From the NCBI RefSeq assembly GCF_000420165.1, contig NZ_ATUK01000010.1, positions 310,001 to 374,000 on the forward strand: 64,000 nucleotides of DNA, written 5' to 3'. Shown here piece after piece: positions 34,260 through 42,744 of the stretch. How positions within the stretch are numbered: the stretch's first letter is position 1; each line of letters starts with the position of its first letter. The notes beneath the pieces were generated by a model. The model was not told the DNA's origin. It did no database searches and saw only the letters and a list, made by a program, of their open reading frames with translations. A program made the translations under genes and the position numbers. This DNA is from Thioalkalivibrio sp. AKL19. Its GTDB lineage: Bacteria > Pseudomonadota > Gammaproteobacteria > Ectothiorhodospirales > Ectothiorhodospiraceae.

Positions 34260-34397
34260 CGTCGTTCTCCCTTTTGCATTCATCCCTTCACCATAGCCCC
34301 CTGTTCCGCCGCCGGCCAGGTCTCCGCTTGAGTCAGCCCGTGCGCCGTCTATATTCATGGAGACGGCGCACGGCCCAGTGGCCGAAGGAGCCCCCCG

Positions 34398-34631
34398 ATG
34401 AGCAATCACATGGCGGATGTCACCATCCACATCGACGAGCACACCGATCACGCGTCGCGCGAACGCATCCAGGACACCCTGCGCGAACTGCCCGGCGTAA
34501 TGGCTGCCTCCAGCCACGACGAACGGCCCCACCTGATGGTCGTGGAATACGACCCCGAGCGGATCAACAGCCGCAAGCTGCTGGACACGGTGACCGCCTC
34601 CGGCGTGCATGCCGAACTGATCGGCCTGTAG
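34398..34631 (+). CDS. Small HMA-like protein lacking CxxC
   Basis: The 77-residue protein has the beta-alpha-beta pattern of a heavy-metal-associated domain (VTIHIDEHTDHASRERIQDT, then HLMVVEYDPERINSRKLLDT), but the metal-binding CxxC is absent. It contains several histidines near the N-terminus instead. AAGGAG lies 9 bases before the ATG. Function unknown; it is divergent from the rhodanese fusion. Confidence 0.65.
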   Translation: MSNHMADVTIHIDEHTDHASRERIQDTLRELPGVMAASSHDERPHLMVVEYDPERINSRKLLDTVTASGVHAELIGL

Positions 34632-34731
34632 CGCCGGGGCACTGGCGGATCGCGCCAGCACCCCCTCGTAACCCGCAATCGGCGCATGCCGAAACGGGAC
34701 AACCCCTCACCGGTCTGTCACCATATCGGAA

Positions 34732-36258
34732 ATGGGGAAATGGGCCGGCACACAGCGCGACAAGGTGCACTCGGTAGGCAAGCCAGACCGCCGGGATACC
34801 CGGTTATTGCACCCGAATGCCTGGAAGGTGCTACTGGCTGTCGGCCTCCTGCTGACCGCAGCCTATGTCGCCCTGCCCTATGGCCTGGCGGCCAGCGGCC
34901 TCTACGTGATCGCCACCGCAGGCGCCGCGGTCGCCGTCGGCATTGCCCTGCTACAGCGCCCGCGACCGTTCGCCGCGACCGCCTGGGGCCTGGTCGCGGC
35001 CGCACTGGCACTGGCGGCCAGCGGCCACGCCATCTGGTACTGGCTCGACCTGCAGGGCCTGGAACCCTTCCCCTCGGCCGCGGATGTCTTCTATCTGTCC
35101 GTATATCCGCTGTTTGCCGTGGCGCTGTGGCGACTGGGAGCTCCGACCGCACGCGACGACGGTGCCCTGGTGGATGCCCTGATCGTGGGGATCTCGGCGG
35201 CGGTACTCGGCTGGGCGCTGCTGATCGCCCCCTACACCTACGACTCCGACCTGACCTGGCTGCAATTGCTGGTTTCGGCCGGCTATCCGGTCGCGGACCT
35301 GATCCTGCTACCGCTGGTCCTGCGCCTGGTGTTCCTGCATCAAACGCGCATCACCGCCCACAGCGTCCTGCTCCTGGGGATGCTGGCCTACCTGACCGCC
35401 GACCTGCTCTACGCCCACGGAAACTCCACCGGCTGGTACACCGCTGGGGGCCTGACCGATGCATTCTGGCTGATTGCCTATTCCCTGATCGTGGCGGCTG
35501 CGTGGCACCCTTCCGCCAAGATGGAACCGCGCGCGCACACCTCGGCCGCCGAACTCTCCGGCCGGCGTCTGCTCGTGCTGGGCGCCGCATCCGTCCTGGT
35601 ACCCATGGTGATCCTGTTTACCGCTGGCAGCGAGATGGAGATCATCCGCGTCGCGGCAATCGCTTCTATCCTGCTGTTCCTGCTGGTGTTGTACCGGATG
35701 GCCGGACTGCTGCGCGAGACCCAGCACCAGGCCCGGCGCCTGGAGCACCTCTCGCACACGGACCCGCTGACGGGCGTCAGTAATCGCCGCCACCTGGAAG
35801 AACAGCTGGCCCGCGAAATCGCCCGTGCCGAACGCACCCGGGGTCCGCTGAACCTCGCATACCTGGATGTCGACCATTTCAAGCGCTTCAATGACACCCA
35901 TGGCCATGCCGCCGGCGACGCCCTGCTGCAGGAAATGGTGGATGCCTGGCGCCCCATCCTGCGGCCCACGGATCTGCTGGCACGCTTCGGCGGCGAAGAA
36001 TTCGTGGTGGCACTCCCGCATGTGGATGCGCAACAATCCCGGCTGGTGCTGGAGCGCCTGCGCGCCGTAATGCCCTACAGCCAGACCTGCTCGGCCGGCA
36101 TTGCCAGTTTTCGTCCCGGCGACACCGCGGACTCGCTGCTGGGGCGCGCCGACCAGGCCCTGTACGCGGCCAAGAACAGCGGACGCGACCGCATTATCAT
36201 CGCCTCCACCGACTCCCTGCCCGAACCGAATCCGCCAACATCCGAGGGGAACCACTGA
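34732..36258 (+). CDS. Membrane-bound diguanylate cyclase (GGDEF)
   Basis: The 508-residue protein has about eight membrane helices (residues 30-325) followed by a linker and a GGDEF domain. GGEEF is intact and RPTD five residues upstream is an inhibitory site. DVDHFKRFNDTHGHAAGD is the metal and substrate segment. It should make cyclic di-GMP in response to a membrane or small-molecule signal. The TGA lies 3 bases before the next ATG, so it may be co-transcribed with the transporter gene. Confidence 0.9.
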   Translation: MGKWAGTQRDKVHSVGKPDRRDTRLLHPNAWKVLLAVGLLLTAAYVALPYGLAASGLYVIATAGAAVAVGIALLQRPRPFAATAWGLVAAALALAASGHAIWYWLDLQGLEPFPSAADVFYLSVYPLFAVALWRLGAPTARDDGALVDALIVGISAAVLGWALLIAPYTYDSDLTWLQLLVSAGYPVADLILLPLVLRLVFLHQTRITAHSVLLLGMLAYLTADLLYAHGNSTGWYTAGGLTDAFWLIAYSLIVAAAWHPSAKMEPRAHTSAAELSGRRLLVLGAASVLVPMVILFTAGSEMEIIRVAAIASILLFLLVLYRMAGLLRETQHQARRLEHLSHTDPLTGVSNRRHLEEQLAREIARAERTRGPLNLAYLDVDHFKRFNDTHGHAAGDALLQEMVDAWRPILRPTDLLARFGGEEFVVALPHVDAQQSRLVLERLRAVMPYSQTCSAGIASFRPGDTADSLLGRADQALYAAKNSGRDRIIIASTDSLPEPNPPTSEGNH

Positions 36259-36261
36259 TCC

Positions 36262-37563
36262 ATGACTGCTTCCACCCGCGCCGCGCTGCGCGCCGCCATC
36301 GGACCGGGCCTGCTGATGGCTGGAGCGGCCGTCGGCGTGTCGCATCTCGTCCAGGCCACCCGGGGCGGGGCCGAATACGGGCTGCTGCTGATCCCGATCG
36401 TGCTGCTGGCCTGCCTGTTCAAGTATCCATTCCTGGAGTTCGGCCCGCGCTACGCGGCCGCCACTGGACATCACCTGCTGACCGGCTACCACCGGCTCGG
36501 CAACTGGGCACTCGGGCTCTACATCGCGGTGACCGTGGGTACCCTGTTTACCATCCAGGCAGTGGTCACGCTGACCACCGCCGGGCTGGTCACACTGGTC
36601 TTTGACCTGGATCTGTCGGTCACCCTGGTCTCGGCCCTGGTGCTGGCCGCATGCATTATGTTCCTGATGATCGGCGCCTACCGCGGGCTCGATCTGGGCA
36701 TGAAGATCATCATGGCGGCGCTCAGCGTCTCCACCGTGGCCGCCGTGGCACTCGCCTTCCGCGAGGCTCCGGACCTGGTCACCCTGTCCGGCGCGCAAGA
36801 GTGGTCGAGCCTCTGGACCCTGGCCGGCTTCGCCTTCGTGCTGGCCCTGCTGGGATGGATGCCGATCCCGCTCGATGTGGCCGCCTGGCATTCGATCTGG
36901 ACCCAGGAGCGCGCCCGCCAGACGGGCCACGCCCCAACGGTACGCGAGGCGATCTTCGACTTCCGCCTGGGCTACCTGGGCGCGGTGGTGATTGCCCTCG
37001 CGTTCATGCTGCTGGGCGCGGTGCTGATGTATGGCAGCGGGATCGGCTTTGCCCCGGGGGCGGCCGCCTTCTCCGCTCAGCTGGTAGACCTGTATGCCCA
37101 TAGTCTGGGCGAATGGAGCCGCACCCTGATCGCCGTGGCCGCCCTGACCACAATGTTCTCGACCACCCTGGCCGTCACCGATGCCTACCCCCGTGTGATC
37201 GTGGCGATCATCCGCACCCTGCGCGAGGACGGCCACGCACCACAGACCATGGATCCCTCGCGCAAAGGCGAACGAGGCCTGGACTGGTGGGGCTACCGGA
37301 TCGCGCTGCTGGTGGTCGCCAGCGGCGCCGTGCTGCTGATTTCGCAGGCCGGGGAACACTTCACCCGCCTGGTCGATTTCGCCACGCTGCTGTCGTTCCT
37401 GTCCGCCCCAGTACTGGCCTGGATCACCTTCAAGGTGGTGATGTCACCGGACATGCCGGAGCAACACCGACCAGGGCGCGGCATGCGCGCCCTGTCCTGG
37501 GCCGGGATCGTATTCGGCCTGGTGTTCTCGGTGCTCTACATCCTCTGGCGCCTGTTCGGCTAA
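36262..37563 (+). CDS. Nramp-related transporter without the canonical metal ligands
   Basis: The 433-residue protein has about eleven membrane helices in the Nramp/APC fold. Helix 1 reads GPGLLMAGAAVGVSHLVQAT, where Nramp metal transporters have DPGN; helix 6 has GWMPIPLD in place of the MPH motif. Both changes remove side chains that bind manganese or iron. So the fold is kept but the substrate probably differs; it could be magnesium, another ion or a small organic solute. It follows the GGDEF gene by 3 bases. Confidence 0.8.
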   Translation: MTASTRAALRAAIGPGLLMAGAAVGVSHLVQATRGGAEYGLLLIPIVLLACLFKYPFLEFGPRYAAATGHHLLTGYHRLGNWALGLYIAVTVGTLFTIQAVVTLTTAGLVTLVFDLDLSVTLVSALVLAACIMFLMIGAYRGLDLGMKIIMAALSVSTVAAVALAFREAPDLVTLSGAQEWSSLWTLAGFAFVLALLGWMPIPLDVAAWHSIWTQERARQTGHAPTVREAIFDFRLGYLGAVVIALAFMLLGAVLMYGSGIGFAPGAAAFSAQLVDLYAHSLGEWSRTLIAVAALTTMFSTTLAVTDAYPRVIVAIIRTLREDGHAPQTMDPSRKGERGLDWWGYRIALLVVASGAVLLISQAGEHFTRLVDFATLLSFLSAPVLAWITFKVVMSPDMPEQHRPGRGMRALSWAGIVFGLVFSVLYILWRLFG

Positions 37564-37585
37564 CCCGCGACGCCAAGAACCGCCT

Positions 37586-38497
37586 TTAACGCCCTTGATC
37601 GTCACGGGCGTGAAGGCAAAAACGCGCCAGGATGGCCACATCGTGATCGGCCTGCCCGGCCTCCAACGCCTCGTCCACCGCGCGTCGCACCGGCATGAGT
37701 CCATCGAGGCTCAGCCCCACCGCCTCGCCCAGCCCGGCCACAATGCCCAGATCCTTGTGGTAGAGCCCGGTCTGGAAACCGGGCTCGAAGTCGCCATCCA
37801 GTAGCCGCTGGCCGTGTACCTCCAGGATGCGCGAACCGGCAAAGCCTCCCATTAACGCCTCGCGCATGCGTGCCGGGTCCACCCCGGTCTGTTCGGCCAA
37901 CGCAAACGCCTCCCCGATCGCGACCAGGGTCTCGCCCACCACCAGCTGGTTGCAGGCCTTGGCGATCTGCCCCGCGCCGCTGTCGCCCACGTGGGTCAAG
38001 GTGGAGCCCACCACCTCGAAGATCGGTCGCAGCCTCTCGACAACATCGACCGGCCCGCCCACCATCAGGCTCAGGGTCCCGGCCCGCGCGCCCGGCTCCC
38101 CGCCCGAAACCGGGGCATCCACGAAGGTCACCTCGCGTTCGGCAGCCGCGCGGGCGATGGCGCGGGTGCGCATCGGGTCGATGGTGCTGTGATCGATCAC
38201 GATCAGTCCGGGACGGGCGTGCTCCAGGACCCCGTCCGGCCCCAGCATCAGCGCCTCGACATCCGGCGTATCGGAGACATTCAGCACCAGCACCCTCACA
38301 CCGCGAACCAGCTCCGGGAGGCTCGTGCATGGCTGCGCCCCATCCTGCGCGAGTGCTTCAGCCGTCTCCGGCCGGCGCGCCCAGACCTGGACGTCGGCCC
38401 CGGCGGCGAGGAGGTTGCGGGTCATGGGTGCCCCCATGATGCCGAGGCCAATGGCTCCGATCGACTGCAGTTCGGGCGGGATCTGGGATGCGGACAT
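37586..38497 (-). CDS. NAD-binding beta-hydroxyacid dehydrogenase (HIBADH family)
   Basis: The 303-residue enzyme has a Rossmann motif IGAIGLGIMGAPMTRNLL, the substrate-binding FVDAPVSGGEPGARAGTLSL, and the catalytic lysine in GQIAKACNQLVV. It reduces or oxidises a beta-hydroxyacid such as tartronate semialdehyde or 3-hydroxyisobutyrate; which one cannot be told. It is convergent with the transporter and divergent from the EamA gene. Confidence 0.92.
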   Translation of the reverse strand: MSASQIPPELQSIGAIGLGIMGAPMTRNLLAAGADVQVWARRPETAEALAQDGAQPCTSLPELVRGVRVLVLNVSDTPDVEALMLGPDGVLEHARPGLIVIDHSTIDPMRTRAIARAAAEREVTFVDAPVSGGEPGARAGTLSLMVGGPVDVVERLRPIFEVVGSTLTHVGDSGAGQIAKACNQLVVGETLVAIGEAFALAEQTGVDPARMREALMGGFAGSRILEVHGQRLLDGDFEPGFQTGLYHKDLGIVAGLGEAVGLSLDGLMPVRRAVDEALEAGQADHDVAILARFCLHARDDQGR

Positions 38498-38573
38498 ACG
38501 GCACTCCGAAAACGGTACCCAGGCACTGTAACAACCCCGCTGGAAAAGCGGCACATGGAGGGTGAACCGGATC

Positions 38574-39437
38574 ATGCAACGCGAACACCTGCACGGCTCC
38601 CTGCTCGCCTTCACCGGCGTGATGGCGCTCAGCTTCGACGGACTGCTGGTGCGCCTGGCCGACACCCAGGGCATGGACATCGTCTTCTGGCGCGGGGTGC
38701 TGATGGCCCTTGCCCTGACCCTGCTGCTGCGCATCCTCGACGGGCGCTGGGCCTGGACCCACCTGCGCCTCGGCGGGCGCGCTGCCGGCTGGGTCGCGGC
38801 CGGGTTCGCGGCGACCACCATCCTGTTCGTGCTCGCCATCCTGCACACCACGGTGGCTAACGTGGTGGTCATCCTGGCGGCCTCGCCACTGTTCGCGGCC
38901 GTGTTCTCCGGACTGCTGCTGCGCGAATGGGTGCCGCTGCGGACCTGGGTCGCCATGCTGATCTGTATCGGCGGGATTGCCGGGGTGTTGGCCGGCTCGC
39001 TGGAGGCCGGGGGCTGGCTCGGCGACGCCCTGGCGCTGCTGGCGGCCCTGGTCGTCGGCATCAACCTGACCCTGCTGCGCCGCTCGCCCCAAGTGGACCG
39101 GCTGGCCGTGATCGCGGCGGGCGGGATGCTGGCCGCGCTGATCGCATGGCCGCTGGCGACGCCACTCGCCGTCGGCCTCGACAGCCTCGCGGTCCTGGCG
39201 CTCATGGGCCTCGTCCAGCTCCCGCTGGCGCTGACCCTGATCGCCCTGTCGACCCGCTACCTCCCGGCCGGCGAGGTTGCCCTGTTCCTGGTGCTGGAGG
39301 CGGTGTTCGGCACACTCTGGGTCTGGCTGTTTCTGGCCGAGGCCCCGAGCCTGCTCACACTACTGGCCGGCGGCCTGGTCCTGCTCACCCTGGCCGTGCA
39401 TGCAACGTGGGGCATGCATGAAAGACGAACACCCTAA
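38574..39437 (+). CDS. EamA/DMT-family transporter
   Basis: The 287-residue inner-membrane protein has ten predicted helices in two EamA repeats. Repeat signatures include FWRGVLMALALTLLLRILDG and LASPLFAAVFSGLLLREWV in the first half and LFLVLEAVFGTLWVWLFLAE in the second. Relatives export amino acids or metabolites; the substrate is unknown. A GTG at 38562 would add four residues. Confidence 0.88.
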   Translation: MQREHLHGSLLAFTGVMALSFDGLLVRLADTQGMDIVFWRGVLMALALTLLLRILDGRWAWTHLRLGGRAAGWVAAGFAATTILFVLAILHTTVANVVVILAASPLFAAVFSGLLLREWVPLRTWVAMLICIGGIAGVLAGSLEAGGWLGDALALLAALVVGINLTLLRRSPQVDRLAVIAAGGMLAALIAWPLATPLAVGLDSLAVLALMGLVQLPLALTLIALSTRYLPAGEVALFLVLEAVFGTLWVWLFLAEAPSLLTLLAGGLVLLTLAVHATWGMHERRTP

Positions 39438-39633
39438 TATTCTAATTGTCGACTCTATATCAAATTCTTATGTTGCATCTTTTCGGAATAATCGCGAACG
39501 GTTCCCGTCCTCCCCATAACCGGATACGAAAGGCACGGACGCCCACTATCGGATCCGGTCTGCTCATTGCAGCGCGACATACGCCCCGGGCGTATCGAAA
39601 ACAAAACACGGGAACAAACGCAGGAGCCCGATC

Positions 39634-40080
39634 ATGAAAAAACGCTTCATCCTTCCGCTGGCCATGGCCGCCGCCGTATTCGCCCTGCCGGGTACCGCCC
39701 TCGCGGATAGCTACTATTCCGAGCAAAAAGTCGTCTATCACGTGAACCATGACAATGAACAGCGGCAGATCGGCGCGATGCGGAACATCCAGAACCACAT
39801 CAACGCCGTGGGCGCCGACCGCATGAGCATCAAGGTCGTGATGCACGGCAACGGGCTCAGCCTGCTGCAGCACGCCAAGTCGAACGAAGACCTGAAGGCC
39901 TTCGTCGACCAGCTGAAGATGCAGGACGTGGACTTCCAGGTGTGCAACAACACCGTCGTTGGCCGGAATATCGATATCGCCAACGATCTCTACGACGCCT
40001 CCGAGGACGACATCATCCCGAGCGGCGTGGCCCACCTGTCGCACCTGCAGCAGGACGGTTACACCTACGTGCGTCCGTAA
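39634..40080 (+). CDS. Exported DsrE-family protein, tandem copy 1
   Basis: The 148-residue precursor has a signal peptide (cleavage after TALA). The mature domain has the DsrE-like pattern VVYHVNHDNEQRQIGAMRNI, then IKVVMHGNGLSLL and a conserved cysteine in DFQVCNNTVVGR. It ends GYTYVRP. It should be periplasmic and may bind sulfur on that cysteine, by family analogy. The AT-rich 200 bases upstream probably hold its promoter. A strong terminator follows, so it is its own transcription unit. Confidence 0.85.
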   Translation: MKKRFILPLAMAAAVFALPGTALADSYYSEQKVVYHVNHDNEQRQIGAMRNIQNHINAVGADRMSIKVVMHGNGLSLLQHAKSNEDLKAFVDQLKMQDVDFQVCNNTVVGRNIDIANDLYDASEDDIIPSGVAHLSHLQQDGYTYVRP

Positions 40081-40130
40081 TACCCCTGCGGCAAGCACCG
40101 CGGCGACCGCCATCTCCCGGTCGTCGCTTC

Positions 40131-40160
40131 GGGCCCGGGACTTCCCGGGCCCTTTTCTTT
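40131..40160 (+). terminator. Rho-independent terminator after DsrE copy 1
   Basis: A 9-bp GC-only stem GGGCCCGGG / CCCGGGCCC with loop ACTT is followed by TTTTCTTT. Confidence 0.9.
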
Positions 40161-40384
40161 GTGCCAATAGACCCCACGCGTAAACCCGCCCCGGCTCGTG
40201 CCGCACATGACCCTATTGTGGCGCTGCAGACGGGAATAGGCGCATGGCTGATGCGTCTTATCCACACCTGTCGATCGCCTTCACCGCGAAGTCCCCGATC
40301 GCAGCGCGCCACCCCCGGCGCAAGGCCCCGTGGCGTACTCGAAACCCGCCCGGGTTCGTTGTTGTTTCAGGAGGAACCTGTGCA

Positions 40385-40831
40385 ATGAACACAATGAAAC
40401 TGATCCTGCCCGTACTGCTCGCAATGGTACTGAGCATTCCCGGCCTGGCGGCCGCGAGCGAGTTCGACTACGGCACCCACAAGGTCGTCTACCACGTGAA
40501 TTACGACGACGAGCGGCGTTACATGGGCGCGATGGGCAACATCCAGAACCACATCAACGCCGTTGGCGCCGAGAACATGGAGATCAAGGTGGTGATGCAC
40601 GGAGATGGCCTCGGCCTGCTGCAAACCGCCAACACCAACGAGAACCTGCGCGGTCGCATCGAAAACCTCAAGATGCAGAACGTGGAATTCCAGGTCTGCG
40701 CGAACACCCTGCGTGGACGCAGCATCGAGCTGAGCTCACTGTTCGATGCCTCCGAGGCCGACGTGATCCCCAGCGGCGTGGCGCACATCTCCTGGCTGCA
40801 GCACCAGGGCTACACCTACAGCAAGCCGTAA
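40385..40831 (+). CDS. Exported DsrE-family protein, tandem copy 2
   Basis: The 148-residue precursor is a close paralogue of the gene at 39634-40080. They share NIQNHINAVGA, IKVVMHG, the cysteine block (EFQVCANTLRGR here), IPSGVAH and the C-terminal GYTY. The signal peptide ends near LAAAS. It has its own upstream region and its own terminator, so the two copies can be expressed differently. Role inferred only from family: periplasmic sulfur binding or transfer. Confidence 0.85.
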   Translation: MNTMKLILPVLLAMVLSIPGLAAASEFDYGTHKVVYHVNYDDERRYMGAMGNIQNHINAVGAENMEIKVVMHGDGLGLLQTANTNENLRGRIENLKMQNVEFQVCANTLRGRSIELSSLFDASEADVIPSGVAHISWLQHQGYTYSKP

Positions 40832-40858
40832 CCGCGGCGCGTAATCCATCCACGGCGA

Positions 40859-40887
40859 GGCCCGGATCGAGAGATCCGGGCCTTTTT
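40859..40887 (+). terminator. Rho-independent terminator after DsrE copy 2
   Basis: A perfect 10-bp stem GGCCCGGATC / GATCCGGGCC with loop GAGA is followed by five T. Confidence 0.92.
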
Positions 40888-40936
40888 CATGGTGCCGCAC
40901 CGGGACATTGGGGGCACTGCCGCGAACCGGTATGGT

Positions 40937-41872
40937 ATGCACTCTCCATCCGTCCCGAGTCTCGCCGTGTCCGCCATTCACATCCAGCAGCTGTACAAGG
41001 CATACGACGGCGTTGCGGTCGTGGACGGCGTGGATCTGGAGATTGCCCCCGGCGAGTTCTTCGGCCTGCTGGGCCCCAATGGCGCCGGCAAGACCACCAC
41101 CCTGCGCATGCTGCTGGGCATGACGCCGATCGACGGCGGGCAGGTCGAGGTCCTGGGCCTGCCCATGCCGGAGGGCGAACGCGCCGTGCGCGAACGCCTG
41201 GGCATCGTGCCCCAGTTCGACACGCTCGATCCCGACTTCACGGTGATCGAGAACATGCGCACCTACGCCGCCTACTTCGGCCTGGCCGGGCCGGAGGTCG
41301 AGTCGCGCATCGACCGGCTACTGGGGCAGGTCAACCTGAACGACAAGCGCGGCGCGCGCATCGACGCCCTGTCCGGCGGCATGAAGCGCCGCCTGACCCT
41401 GGCCCGTGCGCTGATCAACGAACCCGAGGTGGTGGTGCTGGACGAACCCACCACCGGTCTCGACCCACAGGCCCGGCATCATCTGTGGCGCCAGCTTCGG
41501 GCACTGCGCGCCTCGGGCGTCACCCTCGTGCTGACCACCCACTACATGGAAGAGGCCGAGGAGCTGTGCGACCGCATCGCGATCATCGACCACGGCCGCA
41601 TCATCGCCTGTGATGCCCCAAGCCGGCTGATCGCCGAGCACATCGAGCCCTGGGTGCTGACGGTCGGCGGTGCGGACGCCGGGGAGGTCCTGCAGCGCGA
41701 ACTGGGCCCGAAGGACCGGGCCCACCAGGTCGCCGACACGTGGCTGGTCTACACCGCCGAGCCCGACCGGCTGCGCGAGCGCCTGCGCACGTTGGGCCAC
41801 GAGCCGACCCTGCGCGAGGCGGATCTGGAAGACGTCTTCCTGAAACTCACCGGCCACGAGCTGAGGGACTAA
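40937..41872 (+). CDS. ABC exporter ATP-binding protein, NodI/CcmA type
   Basis: The 311-residue ATPase has Walker A GPNGAGKTTTLRMLLG, Q-loop IVPQFDTLDPDFTVIENM, signature LSGGMKRRLTLARAL and Walker B VVVLDEPTTGLDP. Both the family length and the late block LRERLRTLGHEPTLREADLE match NodI-type proteins. It powers the permease 4 bases downstream. A GTG at 40967 is an alternative start, giving a shorter N-terminus. Outside rhizobia the substrate of this exporter is unknown. Confidence 0.88.
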   Translation: MHSPSVPSLAVSAIHIQQLYKAYDGVAVVDGVDLEIAPGEFFGLLGPNGAGKTTTLRMLLGMTPIDGGQVEVLGLPMPEGERAVRERLGIVPQFDTLDPDFTVIENMRTYAAYFGLAGPEVESRIDRLLGQVNLNDKRGARIDALSGGMKRRLTLARALINEPEVVVLDEPTTGLDPQARHHLWRQLRALRASGVTLVLTTHYMEEAEELCDRIAIIDHGRIIACDAPSRLIAEHIEPWVLTVGGADAGEVLQRELGPKDRAHQVADTWLVYTAEPDRLRERLRTLGHEPTLREADLEDVFLKLTGHELRD

Positions 41873-41876
41873 GCCC

Positions 41877-42662
41877 ATGTCCGGCGACCACCCTATCCTG
41901 CCCCGCCCCAGCCTGCGCTTCGTTGCGGTCTGGCGGCGCAACCTGCTGGTCTGGCGCAAGCTGATTGTGCCGTCCATGCTGGGCAACTTCGGCGAGCCCA
42001 TCCTGTACCTGCTGGCCTTTGGCTACGGCTTTGGCAGCCTGGTGGGCGATCTCGACGGCATGCGCTACATGGTGTTCATCGCCTCGGGCATCATCTGCTC
42101 CTCCGCGATGTTCACCGCGAGCTTCGAGGGCATGTACTCCGCCTACACCCGCATGGCAGAACAGAACACCTGGCTGGGCATGCTCGCGACCCCGCTAACC
42201 CTGGACGACATCGTCTTCGCCGAGGCCTCCTGGGCCGCGACCAAGGGCCTGATCAGCGCCATCACCATCCTGGTGGTCGCCAGCCTGCTGGGGCTGGTCG
42301 CCGATGCCCGCGCGCTGCTGGCGCTGCCGGTGATCTTCCTCGCCGCGTTCACCTTCGGCGCGCTGGCCCTCGTCATCACGGCCCTGGCGCGCAGCTACGA
42401 TTTCTTCCTCTACTACTTCACCCTGGCCGTAACGCCCATGCTGCTGCTCTCGGGCGTGTTCTTCCCGCTCACGGAGTTGCCCGGCTGGGTGCAGGGCCTG
42501 GCCCTGGCCCTGCCGCTGGCGCACGTCCTGGAGATCGTGCGGCCACTGATGACCGGCACCTGGCCCGCGGCCTGGCTGCCGCACCTGGCCGTGATTGCCG
42601 CCTACGGCCTCGGCGCCATCATCCTGGCGACCTACCTGATCCGCCGGCGCCTGCTGCGCTGA
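41877..42662 (+). CDS. ABC-2 type permease, NodJ type
   Basis: The 261-residue protein has six membrane helices with the NodJ-like blocks FAVWRRN-like start (VAVWRRNLLVWRKLIVPSML), YMVFIASGIICSSAM and LLLSGVFFPLTELPGWVQG. It pairs with the ATPase just upstream. Substrate unknown. Confidence 0.88.
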   Translation: MSGDHPILPRPSLRFVAVWRRNLLVWRKLIVPSMLGNFGEPILYLLAFGYGFGSLVGDLDGMRYMVFIASGIICSSAMFTASFEGMYSAYTRMAEQNTWLGMLATPLTLDDIVFAEASWAATKGLISAITILVVASLLGLVADARALLALPVIFLAAFTFGALALVITALARSYDFFLYYFTLAVTPMLLLSGVFFPLTELPGWVQGLALALPLAHVLEIVRPLMTGTWPAAWLPHLAVIAAYGLGAIILATYLIRRRLLR

Positions 42663-42744
42663 ACGCCGCGCGTCCCCGGTCCCGCTCCGGCACAGCACCC
42701 GGTTGTGCCAGAATGTCGGGCTTCCCAGCCTGCCCGAGCCCGCG

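Noticed and set aside
35308-37359. 683-codon minus-strand open frame
   Set aside because: It is antisense to two clear genes (GGDEF protein and Nramp-like transporter) with Gln/His/Gly-biased composition.
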